From NCBI RefSeq assembly GCF_011682145.1, contig NZ_WHJH01000028.1, forward strand, positions 1 through 64,000: a stretch of DNA of 64,000 nucleotides, written 5' to 3'. A program made the position numbers and the translations under genes. The notes under the pieces are model-generated. The model was not told the origin of the DNA and did not search any database. It saw only the letters and a list, made by a program, of their open reading frames with translations. Shown here one piece after another: positions 24,831 to 33,951 of this stretch. Origin of the DNA: Massilia mucilaginosa (GTDB lineage Bacteria > Pseudomonadota > Gammaproteobacteria > Burkholderiales > Burkholderiaceae_D). The stretch's first letter is position 1; each line of letters starts with the position of its first letter.

Positions 24831-26288
24831 TCAAGCCCCGGCCGACTTGCGGCGCGCCTGCGCGATTGCCATCAATTCGCGGTACAAGGGATGGCGGAAT
24901 GTCCACAGCAGCAATGGCCAGGCCACGCAGGTGGCGCCGGCGCAGGCAAAGAAAACGGCGTGGCCGAGCGCCTGGCCGGCCGGACGCAGCCACATGACCA
25001 TGGCGATTGCCGGTGCCAGGCTCAGCACCGCCAGCAACAGGTTCATGCCCACGTTGCGCAGCAGCGCGCCGAAATCGGTCGGCAGGCGGCGCTGCTTGAG
25101 CGCATACCAGTACGGCACGCTGACCACGGCCATGACCATGAAACCGATCGCGAAATACTCCAGGTTGCGGTAATAGAAGACCACCAGGCACAGGGCGATC
25201 GCCTTGACCGGCTGGATCACCAGTTCGGCCGTGGCCACCAGTTGCGAGTGGCCGGCGGCCAGCAGCACGGTCGGGGTCAGGTTGATCATGGCGCTGGCGG
25301 CGCCGGCCAGGCAAAAGAACGGCACCAGCGGCGCCGACTGGTCCCACTGCGGCCCGAACATCAAACGCAGCACTTCGAGCGGGAACAGCGCGGCGAAACC
25401 GTAAAAGGTCCAGGCGATGGCGGTGACGTTGGTGACGCTGAGGACGTACTTTTCTTCCAGGTTGTCGTCGTTGCGCACCGCTTTCGAAAACGCCGGATAA
25501 GCCACATTGCGCACCGCGCCCATGAAGTCGCGGTGGAACAGGTTCATCAAGCCCTGGGCGCGGCTGGCGATGGCCACCGCCGAAAAGCCCATGATCTTGC
25601 CGACCGCCAGATCGTTGATATCCATCGTGATCGAGGTGATCACGTTGGCCACGGTGAGCGGACCGCCGAACTTCATGATCTCGCGCCACTTGGTGAGGGC
25701 GGGACGCAGCAGGCGAGCGGCCGCGCCCACATGCCAGATGCCGGCGGCGATGATCGCGTTGTTGAGCACCGCGCCGAACGCCAGCGCATACGCGCCCGCG
25801 CCCTGCCACGCCATGAGCAGGGTGGCGATGGTCGAGAGCACGGCCCCCGACAGGTTAATCCGCATCACCGACTGGAAATTGAGCTCCCTGCGCAGCAGCG
25901 CCAGGCACACCGAATTGAAGGGCAGGATCAGGAAGTTGAGCGCGACGATGCGGGCGATCGTGGTCAGGCTCTCTTCATGATAAAACGCGCCGATCAGCGG
26001 GGCGCACAGCTGGATCAGCAAGAACAGGCCGGCGCCGAGGATCAGGGCCAGGCCCCAGGCGCTGGCGATGTATTCGCTGGTGAGCTCCTTCTTCTGGATC
26101 AAAAAATTCACCAGCCCGAAATCGCGGATGACCTGGGTGACGCTGATGATCGCCAGCGCCACCGAAAACAGGCCGACCTGCTTGGGCGTGAGCAGGCGCG
26201 CCAGCAGCACGAACGACACCAGGTTCAGGGCGATGCCGAGATAACTCTCCAGGAACGAGAACACCATGGCGCGCCGCACGGTGCTCAT
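24831..26288 (-). CDS. Polysaccharide flippase (Wzx/MATE-like, oligosaccharide exporter)
   Basis: 485 residues with about twelve to fourteen membrane segments in the pattern of the polysaccharide transporter family: VRRAMVFSFLESYLGIALN at the start, VLLARLLTPKQVGLFSVALA in segment 1-2 and LTVANVITSITMDINDLAVG in the middle. It is expected to flip lipid-linked repeat units across the inner membrane. The start at 26288 was chosen because it overlaps the upstream glycosyltransferase stop (ATGA); the open frame runs further upstream but that is out-of-frame shadow of the neighbour. Last gene of the 20 kb minus-strand train. Confidence 0.9.
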   Translation of the reverse strand: MSTVRRAMVFSFLESYLGIALNLVSFVLLARLLTPKQVGLFSVALAIISVTQVIRDFGLVNFLIQKKELTSEYIASAWGLALILGAGLFLLIQLCAPLIGAFYHEESLTTIARIVALNFLILPFNSVCLALLRRELNFQSVMRINLSGAVLSTIATLLMAWQGAGAYALAFGAVLNNAIIAAGIWHVGAAARLLRPALTKWREIMKFGGPLTVANVITSITMDINDLAVGKIMGFSAVAIASRAQGLMNLFHRDFMGAVRNVAYPAFSKAVRNDDNLEEKYVLSVTNVTAIAWTFYGFAALFPLEVLRLMFGPQWDQSAPLVPFFCLAGAASAMINLTPTVLLAAGHSQLVATAELVIQPVKAIALCLVVFYYRNLEYFAIGFMVMAVVSVPYWYALKQRRLPTDFGALLRNVGMNLLLAVLSLAPAIAMVMWLRPAGQALGHAVFFACAGATCVAWPLLLWTFRHPLYRELMAIAQARRKSAGA

Positions 26289-27571
26289 GCGGCGCTCCGG
26301 GGGTGCCGCACGATGGCGCCAAGGGCGAGCGCCAGTTTGCCGGTCAGGCTGGCGCGCGTGTACATCGCCAGTTCGCTCGGAATGCGCTTTGAAAAGATCG
26401 CGCCCGGGCCGCTCTGGCACAGGGTAGCCAGGATAGCGGCCAGCCCCTCCACGTCGCCCGGATCGGCGCGCCGCGCGCCACCGACCTGGGTGAGCGTCTT
26501 GGCCACTTCGCTGACCGCCTGCGCCGACGCCAGGATCGGCCGCCCGCTGCCCAGGTATTCGAACAGCTTGCCCGGCATGCTGGCGTGCTCGTAGAGGCCT
26601 TTCGAGACCGGCAGGTACAGGACGCTGGCGCCCGACATCAGCGCGGTTGCCTCGGCATGCTGCACGCGCCCGCGTTCTTCGACGATGTCGTCGATGCCGT
26701 ACTCGCGCGCGGGACCGGGCGCGTAGCCGGCCACCACGATATCGAGGCGTGCCAGATGCGGCGTGCCGCGCTGCTTGAGCAAGCGCACCGCCGCGTACAG
26801 ATCGTCCGGGCCGTAGCCGGGGCGCCATACGCCGGTGTAGACGATGCGCACGCGCTCACTGGCCGGCGCCGCTGCCGATCCTGCGGGCGGAAAGTCCCCT
26901 TCATTGAAGCCGTTGGTGATGAAAAAACGGTTCGCCGGCAGCAGTTCCTGCGGCAGCAGGCCGAGAAACGATTCGGTGGTGGCGATCACGCCGGAGGCGG
27001 CGCGCAGCACGCGCCGCTCCAGGCCGGGGTTCAGGCGCCGCTGCAGCCAGCTGGTCTTGTCCCACTCCACCTCGGCCGGCTTCCACAGGTCGCGGTAATC
27101 GACCACGAACGGCACGCCGGTGCGGCGGCTGACTTTTTCGGCCACCAGAAAGGAGGACCACGGCCAGCCGGTGGCGTAGATGGCGTCGAACGGTTCCTGC
27201 GCGTGCAGGCGCACCGCATGTTGCACCGCCATCGGAATCCAGCTGGCGCATTCGTCCGGCACGTTCCAGAAGCGGCGCACGCGCCACTCAAGGGCGCCGG
27301 ACAGGCGCTGCGGGTCGACCAGGCTGGCGAATTTTGCCGCGAACCTGGGCGCCATGTGGCGCGTCCACAAGGGCGCGCGTTCGATGCGGGTGCCGGGCCG
27401 CACTTCGTCGAGCAGCGAGGGGTCGCAGTGCTGGGGATCGGGGCTGTCGACCGTGAGCACGGTCGGGGTCCAGCCATGGTCGGGCAAATGGTTGACGAAT
27501 TCGAGGCTGCGGCGCGTCCCCGAATTGAAAATCGGCGGATACAGATAAGCGATGACCAGCACTTTCTTCAT
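26285..27571 (-). CDS. Glycosyltransferase, GT4-like
   Basis: 428 residues, GT-B fold. N-terminal KKVLVIAYLYPPIFNSGTRR is the usual donor-independent Rossmann start; the C-terminal half has VLYLPVSKGLYEHASMPGKL and FEYLGSGRPILASA, the E-x7-E type nucleotide-sugar site region. It begins three bases after the preceding gene and its stop overlaps the flippase start. It adds one sugar to the lipid-linked repeat; sugar and linkage cannot be told from sequence. Confidence 0.88.
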   Translation of the reverse strand: MKKVLVIAYLYPPIFNSGTRRSLEFVNHLPDHGWTPTVLTVDSPDPQHCDPSLLDEVRPGTRIERAPLWTRHMAPRFAAKFASLVDPQRLSGALEWRVRRFWNVPDECASWIPMAVQHAVRLHAQEPFDAIYATGWPWSSFLVAEKVSRRTGVPFVVDYRDLWKPAEVEWDKTSWLQRRLNPGLERRVLRAASGVIATTESFLGLLPQELLPANRFFITNGFNEGDFPPAGSAAAPASERVRIVYTGVWRPGYGPDDLYAAVRLLKQRGTPHLARLDIVVAGYAPGPAREYGIDDIVEERGRVQHAEATALMSGASVLYLPVSKGLYEHASMPGKLFEYLGSGRPILASAQAVSEVAKTLTQVGGARRADPGDVEGLAAILATLCQSGPGAIFSKRIPSELAMYTRASLTGKLALALGAIVRHPRSAA

Positions 27572-27574
27572 CGG

Positions 27575-28693
27575 TCAGCCACGCACTTTGCGATACACCG
27601 CCAGGTGACTGGCGAAACTCTCGGACCAGGCGAACTTGCGCACCCACGCCGCCGCCGCCGCCACCATCGGCGCGCGCTGCTCGCCCAGGTTGGCGGCGCG
27701 GTCCAGCGCCGCGACCCAGGCCTCCAGGTCGTGCGGCGGCACCACCATCGCCAGCGGGCCAATCAATTCCTTCAGGCTGCCCAGCGCGCTGAAAATGACC
27801 GGCACCCCGGCTGCCTGCGCTTCCAGCGCGGGAAAGCCGAAGCCTTCGTACAGGGTCGGGTACAGCACCGCCCGGGCACCGCGATACAGGGCGCGCAGTT
27901 CGGCGTCGGACAGGAATTCGGCGAACAGCACGCGGCCCTGCAAATGCGGCGGCAGTTCGGCCAAGGCCGTGCGGCGGGCGGCGGCGCCGAAGCCGCAGAT
28001 GACCAGCTTCAGGTCCTTCTGGCCGCTGGCGGCGACCACTTCCATCGCCCACTCGGGGCGCTTGCGCTTCATCGGCCCGCCCAGGTAGACGGCGTACGGC
28101 GACGTGCCGATTCTCTGCGCCAGTTCGGCGTGCATCGGACAGGGGTTGTTAACTAAGTCGTTGGTGAAGTAGGCTTCGTCGATCCCGTGCGGAATCACCG
28201 TCAGCTTCGGTTCCAGCCACGGCCAGCGCGCCAGGATGTCGGTGCGCGAGCATTCGCTGATGGTGATCACGTGCGCGCATTTTCTCAAAGCCGCCGGAAT
28301 CGTGTGGTCCCAGTACAGGCGCGCGCCGAGCGTGTCGGCGCGTTCTTCCCACGCCAGCGTGTCGTGCACCGTCACCACCGTCGGTTTCGGCTGCCACAGC
28401 GACAGGGCGCCTTCGGTCGCGTGCAGCAGGTCGATATCGAGTTTGCGCAGGCGCAGCGGCAGGCCGAGCTGCTCCCAGGCGCGGAAACGGTCGCCGCGAA
28501 AGGTGAACACATCGGTTTCCAGGTTGGCGCCGGGCGGCGTGACCATGCCGTGGCGGTCGTCGTCGCCGAACAGGCGCCAGTGCATCTCGGGATGCTCCTT
28601 CGAGTGGCTGAGCAGCTCGAACACGTACTTGCCCATGCCGCGAATATGTTCCGTGTTCAGGCAGCGCGCCACCAGTCCGATATTGAGTGTCAT
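27575..28693 (-). CDS. Glycosyltransferase, GT4 family
   Basis: 372 residues from the ATG at 28693, which has AAAGGA six bases upstream and overlaps the preceding stop; sequence upstream in this frame is shadow. N-terminal IGLVARCLNTEHIRGMGKYV is typical of GT4 enzymes that start with a glycine-rich acceptor loop. The C-terminal site reads VLYPTLYEGFGFPALEAQAA (the E-x7-E motif), followed by GVPVIFSALGSLKELIG. A mannosyl- or other hexosyltransferase of the repeat unit is likely. Confidence 0.9.
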   Translation of the reverse strand: MTLNIGLVARCLNTEHIRGMGKYVFELLSHSKEHPEMHWRLFGDDDRHGMVTPPGANLETDVFTFRGDRFRAWEQLGLPLRLRKLDIDLLHATEGALSLWQPKPTVVTVHDTLAWEERADTLGARLYWDHTIPAALRKCAHVITISECSRTDILARWPWLEPKLTVIPHGIDEAYFTNDLVNNPCPMHAELAQRIGTSPYAVYLGGPMKRKRPEWAMEVVAASGQKDLKLVICGFGAAARRTALAELPPHLQGRVLFAEFLSDAELRALYRGARAVLYPTLYEGFGFPALEAQAAGVPVIFSALGSLKELIGPLAMVVPPHDLEAWVAALDRAANLGEQRAPMVAAAAAWVRKFAWSESFASHLAVYRKVRG

Positions 28694-29649
28694 GCGTTTT
28701 CCTTTGATGGCGACAGCGCCTTGAGGCCGGTCTTGACCAGCACTTTCCAACCCGGCACGTGGGTGGGGTCGGTGCGCAGCGCGGTCAAGGCGGCGCGCCG
28801 CGCCTGGCCCAGGTTGCGCGCTTCCAGGTGCGCACCGGCGAAGTCGCTCCAGCTCTTGGCCAGCATGCGCCGCACCGCGCTGGCATCGCCCGCGCGCCCG
28901 TCCGGCGAGGCCAGGCCCCAGCGCCCGAGCGCCTGGCCGATCACGCGCGCGCGGTAGTTTTCGGCCGGGGTGGCGCGCGTGATGCTGGCCGGGTGGATGC
29001 GGTACAGGGCGTACGGCCGCGCCACGCGCACAATCGGCGTGATGCGCGAAGCGCGCAGCCACAGGTCGTAATCTTCGCCGAGGCGCAGGCTGGTGTCGAA
29101 GCCGTTCAATTCGGCCAGCAAGGTGCGCCGCATCAGCACCGTCGAAGTCCACACCACGCAGTCGAGCAGCAGCTGCGGATAAATCCAGCCGCTGGCGCCA
29201 CGCCAAAGCGCGCCATCGACCGCTTCGTCTTGCAGGCGCGCCAGGTAGTCCTGCGCTGGCTGCGGCACGTCGCTCGGCCACACCTTCCACGCGGTGTAGC
29301 ACATGCGGCACTCGGGCAGCGCCGCCATCTGCGCCAGCTGGGCCGCCAGCTTACCGGGCAGCCAGATGTCGTCGGCGTCGATGAAGGCGATCCACTCGCC
29401 GCGCGCGGCGGCAATGCCGGCATTGCGCGCCGCCGCCACGCCGGCGTTGGCCTGCTCGATGATGCGCACCGCCGGGAAACCCTTGCGCACCAGCGCCACC
29501 GACTCGTCGCGCGAGCCGTCGTCGACGACGATGATCTCCAGCGCGATGTCTTTTTGCGCCAGCACCGAGGCGATGGTCGCGCCGATGTAGCGCTGCGCGT
29601 TGTAGCAGGGGATGATCACCGAAATCAGCGGGGTGCTTGTCAAGGGCAT
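28690..29649 (-). CDS. Glycosyltransferase family 2
   Basis: 319 residues, GT-A fold: PLISVIIPCYNAQRYIGATI, then EIIVVDDGSRDES, GEWIAFIDADDIWLPGKL (the DxD metal site) and LGEDYDLWLRAS as the acceptor-side ED motif. An inverting transferase of the repeat-unit assembly line. Overlaps its neighbours at both ends (10 bases at 29640-29649 and ATGA at 28690). Confidence 0.92.
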   Translation of the reverse strand: MPLTSTPLISVIIPCYNAQRYIGATIASVLAQKDIALEIIVVDDGSRDESVALVRKGFPAVRIIEQANAGVAAARNAGIAAARGEWIAFIDADDIWLPGKLAAQLAQMAALPECRMCYTAWKVWPSDVPQPAQDYLARLQDEAVDGALWRGASGWIYPQLLLDCVVWTSTVLMRRTLLAELNGFDTSLRLGEDYDLWLRASRITPIVRVARPYALYRIHPASITRATPAENYRARVIGQALGRWGLASPDGRAGDASAVRRMLAKSWSDFAGAHLEARNLGQARRAALTALRTDPTHVPGWKVLVKTGLKALSPSKENA

Positions 29650-30821
29650 GGCTGTTTTCCCAGGATCGCGTTGAAGAGTGTCAGCTGGCCGGCGGTGGTG
29701 CTGTCCCAGCTGAACTGCTCGGCGTAGCGGCGCGTGTCGTCGTGCGCCGGATAATCGGCGCGCAGCGCGTTGACGGCGTCGGCCACGCCCTGGCGGCTGC
29801 GTTCCATCATCAGCACACCGGCGGCCGGTGCTGCCACCACTTCAGGCGTGCCCCACACGCGGCTGGCCACCACGGGGGTGCCGCAGGCCATCGCTTCGAG
29901 CAGCACATTGGCCCAGCCTTCGCGGCTCGACGCCAGCACCAGCGCGTCGGCGGCGCCGTAGTAGCGCGGCAGCTCCGGCTGCGGCACGGCGCCCAGGAAG
30001 CGCACGCGCTCCTCGACCTTCAGTTCGCGCGCCAGCGCCTGCAGGCGTGGCAGTTCGACGCCGCTGCCGGCGATCAGCAGGGTCACGCCCGGGAGCAGCG
30101 GCAGCGCGCCGATGGCCAGGTCGTGGCCCTTGAGTTCCACCAGATGGCCGACCGAGAGCAGGGTAAAGCCTTCGAGTCCGAGCTCGCGGCGCAGGCCCGC
30201 ACGGTCGCCCTGATGGAAGCGCTGCAAGTCGACGCCGTTGCGCAGCGGCGTGATGGTCGCCGGGTCGGCGCCCAGCTGCACCAGCTCCGTCTTGAGGGCG
30301 TCGCACACGGTGATGACGGCGGCGGCGTTGGCGGCGGCCCACTGGATCATCTTGCGCGGCTTGGCAAAATTGGGAATCAGGCTGATGTCGGACCCGCGCG
30401 CGGTGATCACCACCGGCTTGTTGAAATGCTTGCCCAGCTTGACCGCCGCCACGCCGTCGGGATAAAAATAGTGGGCGTCGATCAGGTCGAAGTCGAATCC
30501 CTCGTCGAGCATGCGCCCCACCGTGTCCCTGGCGGCGTTGGCCAGCAGCGCCGGCGACAAATTCATGCCGATCTTCGGGATCACCGGATAGCGCGGGTGC
30601 AGCACCGGCAGGCCGAAGCGCTCCTCGCTGGCGGGCACGCGCGCAAAGTCGCCGTACTGGCCGAAGCGCTTGCCCGTGAACGGAAACCACGGCACGGGCG
30701 CGACCACGCGCGCCTCCACCTGGCCGCTGGCGACCAGGTGGCGCAGGCGCGTTTCGACAAAGATGGCGTGATTCGGCTTGACCTGGTTCGGGAACAGCGT
30801 CGTGAAGGTCAGGATTTTCAT
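29640..30821 (-). CDS. Glycosyltransferase, GT4 family
   Basis: 393 residues from the ATG at 30821 overlapping the upstream stop. KILTFTTLFPNQVKPNHAIF opens the N-terminal domain; the C-terminal site is ASSREGWANVLLEAMACGTP, followed by VVASRVWGTPEVV. Related in style to GT4 enzymes of exopolysaccharide clusters. Substrates unknown. Confidence 0.9.
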   Translation of the reverse strand: MKILTFTTLFPNQVKPNHAIFVETRLRHLVASGQVEARVVAPVPWFPFTGKRFGQYGDFARVPASEERFGLPVLHPRYPVIPKIGMNLSPALLANAARDTVGRMLDEGFDFDLIDAHYFYPDGVAAVKLGKHFNKPVVITARGSDISLIPNFAKPRKMIQWAAANAAAVITVCDALKTELVQLGADPATITPLRNGVDLQRFHQGDRAGLRRELGLEGFTLLSVGHLVELKGHDLAIGALPLLPGVTLLIAGSGVELPRLQALARELKVEERVRFLGAVPQPELPRYYGAADALVLASSREGWANVLLEAMACGTPVVASRVWGTPEVVAAPAAGVLMMERSRQGVADAVNALRADYPAHDDTRRYAEQFSWDSTTAGQLTLFNAILGKQPCP

Positions 30822-32053
30822 TTGTCGCCGGCGCGCTTGAGCGAGCCATACACCTTTTGATAGCGCGCCACGCTGGCGGCCCAGGTGCGTTCGCGTTCCA
30901 CGAACGCGCGGCCGTTGGCGCGCAGCGCGGGCCAGCGCTCCGGCGCGCCCAGCAGGTCGAGCACCTTGCGCGCCAGCGCGGCCGGGTCGCTGGCGGCGAA
31001 CAGCACACCGGTGCGGCCGTCGTCGATCAGTTCGCGGTGGCCGCCCACGTCGGATGCGGCCAGCAGGCGGCCCTGGGCCATCGCTTCGAGCGGTTTGAGC
31101 GGCGTGACCAGGTCGGTCAGGCGCATCTTCAGGCGCGGGTAGACCAGCACGTCGACCAGGTTGTAGTAGCGCTGCACCTGGTCGTGCGGCACGCGGCCGG
31201 TAAAGATCACCTGGTCCGCTACTTTCAACTCCTGCGCCAGCGCCTTGAGCGCGGCGTCCTGCGGGCCGCCGCCGACCAGCAGCACGCGGATGTCGGGGTT
31301 CGCCGCCAGCATCGACGGCAGCGCGCGCAGCAGCACGTCCAGCCCTTCGTAGGCGTAGAACGAACCGATGAAGCCGAGCACCGACTTGCCAATCAGGTGC
31401 AGGCGCAAAGCCAGTGCTTCGTCGCGCGCGCCGTCGACGCTGAAGTCGGCCACGTCGACCGCGTTCGGGATGACGGTGATTTTCCCGGCCGGGATGCCGC
31501 GTCCGACGATTTCGGCGCGCAAGCCTTCGCAGATGGTGGTGGCGGCGTCCACGCGTTTGAGCGCATAGGTTTCCAGCGCGCGCGTCATGCGGTAGCGCAG
31601 GCCCCATTCGCGGCTGGTGCCATGGTCGACGGCGGCGTCTTCCCAGAAGGCGCGGATTTCGTACACCACCGGAATGCCGAGGCGGCGCCCCACGCGCAGC
31701 GCGGCCACCGCGTTCAGTGCTGGCGAATGCGCATGCAGCACGTCGGGTTTGATATCGAGGGCGACGTTGAGCAGGCGGTCTTCCAGCACGTCGATGACGG
31801 CGACCTGGTTAAACACCGGCAGGCGCGAGAGCGGCCCGCCGGCGGCGGCGGTGCGGTAGAAATCGAGGCCGTCGACCTGCTCGAACGCGGCCTGGGTCAT
31901 GCCCTGCTTCGGGCTGGTGACGTGGAAGGTCTGCCAGCCCAGGATGCGCTGCTCGTTGATGATCGCGCGCGTGCGGAAGGTGTAGCCGCTGTGGAGCGGA
32001 ATCGAATGATCGAGTACGTGCAGGATGCGCAATGGCGCGCCCTCCCCCGTCAT
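30818..32053 (-). CDS. Exosortase A-associated glycosyltransferase
   Basis: 411 residues. The opening LRILHVLDHSIPLHSGYTFR and TRAIINEQRILGWQTFHVTS is characteristic of the glycosyltransferase family that travels with PEP-CTERM/exosortase A loci. Donor-site residues are in VLVYPRLKMRLTDLVTPLKP and LEAMAQGRLLAASDVGGHRE. The start overlaps the amidotransferase stop by four bases. Role: one step of the XrtA-linked polysaccharide. Confidence 0.92.
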   Translation of the reverse strand: MTGEGAPLRILHVLDHSIPLHSGYTFRTRAIINEQRILGWQTFHVTSPKQGMTQAAFEQVDGLDFYRTAAAGGPLSRLPVFNQVAVIDVLEDRLLNVALDIKPDVLHAHSPALNAVAALRVGRRLGIPVVYEIRAFWEDAAVDHGTSREWGLRYRMTRALETYALKRVDAATTICEGLRAEIVGRGIPAGKITVIPNAVDVADFSVDGARDEALALRLHLIGKSVLGFIGSFYAYEGLDVLLRALPSMLAANPDIRVLLVGGGPQDAALKALAQELKVADQVIFTGRVPHDQVQRYYNLVDVLVYPRLKMRLTDLVTPLKPLEAMAQGRLLAASDVGGHRELIDDGRTGVLFAASDPAALARKVLDLLGAPERWPALRANGRAFVERERTWAASVARYQKVYGSLKRAGDK

Positions 32054-33951
32054 GCCGACGCTCCCAGCTCTTTACGCAGGAAGGCCTCGAACATGAGGAG
32101 CGTCCAGATCGGGGCGCTGTAGTCGCGCCGGCCCGACTCGTGCTGCTCGACCATCTCGGTCAGGTAATCGATGTTGAAGATGCCGGTTTCCTTGAGCGTG
32201 TCGCCCAGCAGCGAATCGCGCACGCGCTGGCGCAGCGGGCCGCGGAACCAGCCGGCCAGCGGCACCGCGAAGCCCATCTTCTTGCGGTACAGGATATCGT
32301 GGGGCAGGTACTGCTCCAGGCTTTTCTTGAAGATGTACTTGCCTTCGCTGCCGCGCAGCTTCATCTCGGGCGGCAGGCCCGAAATCCATTCCACCAGCTT
32401 GTGGTCCAGCAGCGGCACCCGCACTTCGAGCGCGTGCGCCATGCTGGCGCGGTCGACCTTGGTGAGAATGTCGCCCGGCAGATAGGTTTTCATGTCGAGG
32501 TACTGGATCATCGAGAGCGGATCGTCGGTCGGCGATTTGGCCGCATGGCCTTGCATGACGTCGATCGCGCGGTAGCCCTGCAACCGGGTGTGGAAGGCGG
32601 GCGTGAAAAGCTGCGCGCGCATGGCGTCGGACATGATCGACACGCCGTGAAAGTAGCCTTCCACCAGGTCGCGCGAGAGCGCTTCGAAGGTGGTTTTGGC
32701 GCGGAACATGCGCGGCGCCCAGTCGGCCTTGGGATAGTATTTTCCGAGCGGCCCGAAGACCAGCTTGCGCAGGCCGGTCGGCAAGCGCGAACGCACGCTG
32801 TCTTCGGCCATGGCGTAGCGGTAGCGGCGGTAGCCGGCCAGGTTTTCGTCGCCGCCGTCGCCCGACAGCGCCACCGTCACGCGTTTCCTCGCCAATTGGC
32901 ACACGCGATAGGTCGGAATGGCCGAACTGTCGGCATACGGCTCGTCGTACAGGTCGGCCAGGGTGTCGAGCAGCGCGTAGTCGTCGGTGTCCACCGTTTC
33001 GGTGTGGTGGTGGGTCTTGTACTGGCGCGCCACCTGTTCGGCGTATTCCGATTCGTCGAAGGCCTTGTCGTTGAAGGCGATCGAGCAGGTGTTGACCGGG
33101 TCCTTCATCAGGCCGGCCATCATGGCCACGATGGCGCTCGAATCGACGCCGCCCGACAGGAATGCGCCCAGCGGCACTTCGGCCTTGAGGCGGATCTTGA
33201 CCGCTTCGCGCAGGCGCTCCACCAGTTCGCCCTCGGCGTCGGCCTGGGTCATGGCGCCGTGCAGCTTGAACGGCACGTCCCAGAACTGGCGCGGCTGCGG
33301 AATCGGCTGGCCGACGGTAACCAGCAGGCAAAAGCCGGGCGAGAGCTTCAGCGCCCCGCTGTAGATGGTTTTCGGCTCCGGCACGTAGCCGTAGGCGAAG
33401 TAATCTTCGACCGCGCGCGGATCGATCGCGCGCGGCAGGCCCGGATGCGCGCGCAGGGACTTGAGTTCCGAGCCGAAGATGAACATCCCGTCCGGCAGCA
33501 CGGCGTAATAGAACGGTTTGACGCCGAGGCGGTCGCGCGCCATGAACATGGTCTGCTTGACCCGGTCCCACACGGCGATGGCGAACATGCCGCGAAAGTG
33601 CCGCACGCAGTCTTCGCCCCAGGCCGACCAGGCGTGCACGATGGTTTCGGTGTCGCTTTTGGTGCGGAACACGTAGCCGAGCTTTTGCAGTTCCTCGGTC
33701 AGCTCGGGGTAGTTGTAGATTTCGCCGTTGAAGACCACGCCGACATTGCCTTCGGCGTTGAACATCGGCTGCTGGCCGCTCAGGATGTCGATCACCGACA
33801 GGCGCCGGTGGCCGAAGCCGACCCCGGGCTCGATGTACACGTCGCCCTCGTCCGGACCGCGATGGTGCTGGGTTTCGTTCATGCGCTTGACCAGCGCCGG
33901 GTCGATCTCGCGCGCACCGCGCGTATCAAAAATGCCGACTATTCCACACAT
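32050..33951 (-). CDS. XrtA/PEP-CTERM system amidotransferase (asparagine-synthase family)
   Basis: 633 residues, full length for the family. The N-terminus MCGIVGIFDTRGAREID has the Ntn nucleophile Cys2, followed by HRGPDEGDVY and the VFNGEIYNYPEL glutamine-site motif. The C-terminal synthetase domain has FLSGGVDSSAIVAMM (pyrophosphate loop) and LSGDGGDENLAGYRRY. It is expected to transfer glutamine-derived ammonia to a carboxyl group, perhaps a uronic-acid residue of the polysaccharide. Unlike the gene at 15880 it keeps the standard N-terminus. Confidence 0.94.
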   Translation of the reverse strand: MCGIVGIFDTRGAREIDPALVKRMNETQHHRGPDEGDVYIEPGVGFGHRRLSVIDILSGQQPMFNAEGNVGVVFNGEIYNYPELTEELQKLGYVFRTKSDTETIVHAWSAWGEDCVRHFRGMFAIAVWDRVKQTMFMARDRLGVKPFYYAVLPDGMFIFGSELKSLRAHPGLPRAIDPRAVEDYFAYGYVPEPKTIYSGALKLSPGFCLLVTVGQPIPQPRQFWDVPFKLHGAMTQADAEGELVERLREAVKIRLKAEVPLGAFLSGGVDSSAIVAMMAGLMKDPVNTCSIAFNDKAFDESEYAEQVARQYKTHHHTETVDTDDYALLDTLADLYDEPYADSSAIPTYRVCQLARKRVTVALSGDGGDENLAGYRRYRYAMAEDSVRSRLPTGLRKLVFGPLGKYYPKADWAPRMFRAKTTFEALSRDLVEGYFHGVSIMSDAMRAQLFTPAFHTRLQGYRAIDVMQGHAAKSPTDDPLSMIQYLDMKTYLPGDILTKVDRASMAHALEVRVPLLDHKLVEWISGLPPEMKLRGSEGKYIFKKSLEQYLPHDILYRKKMGFAVPLAGWFRGPLRQRVRDSLLGDTLKETGIFNIDYLTEMVEQHESGRRDYSAPIWTLLMFEAFLRKELGASA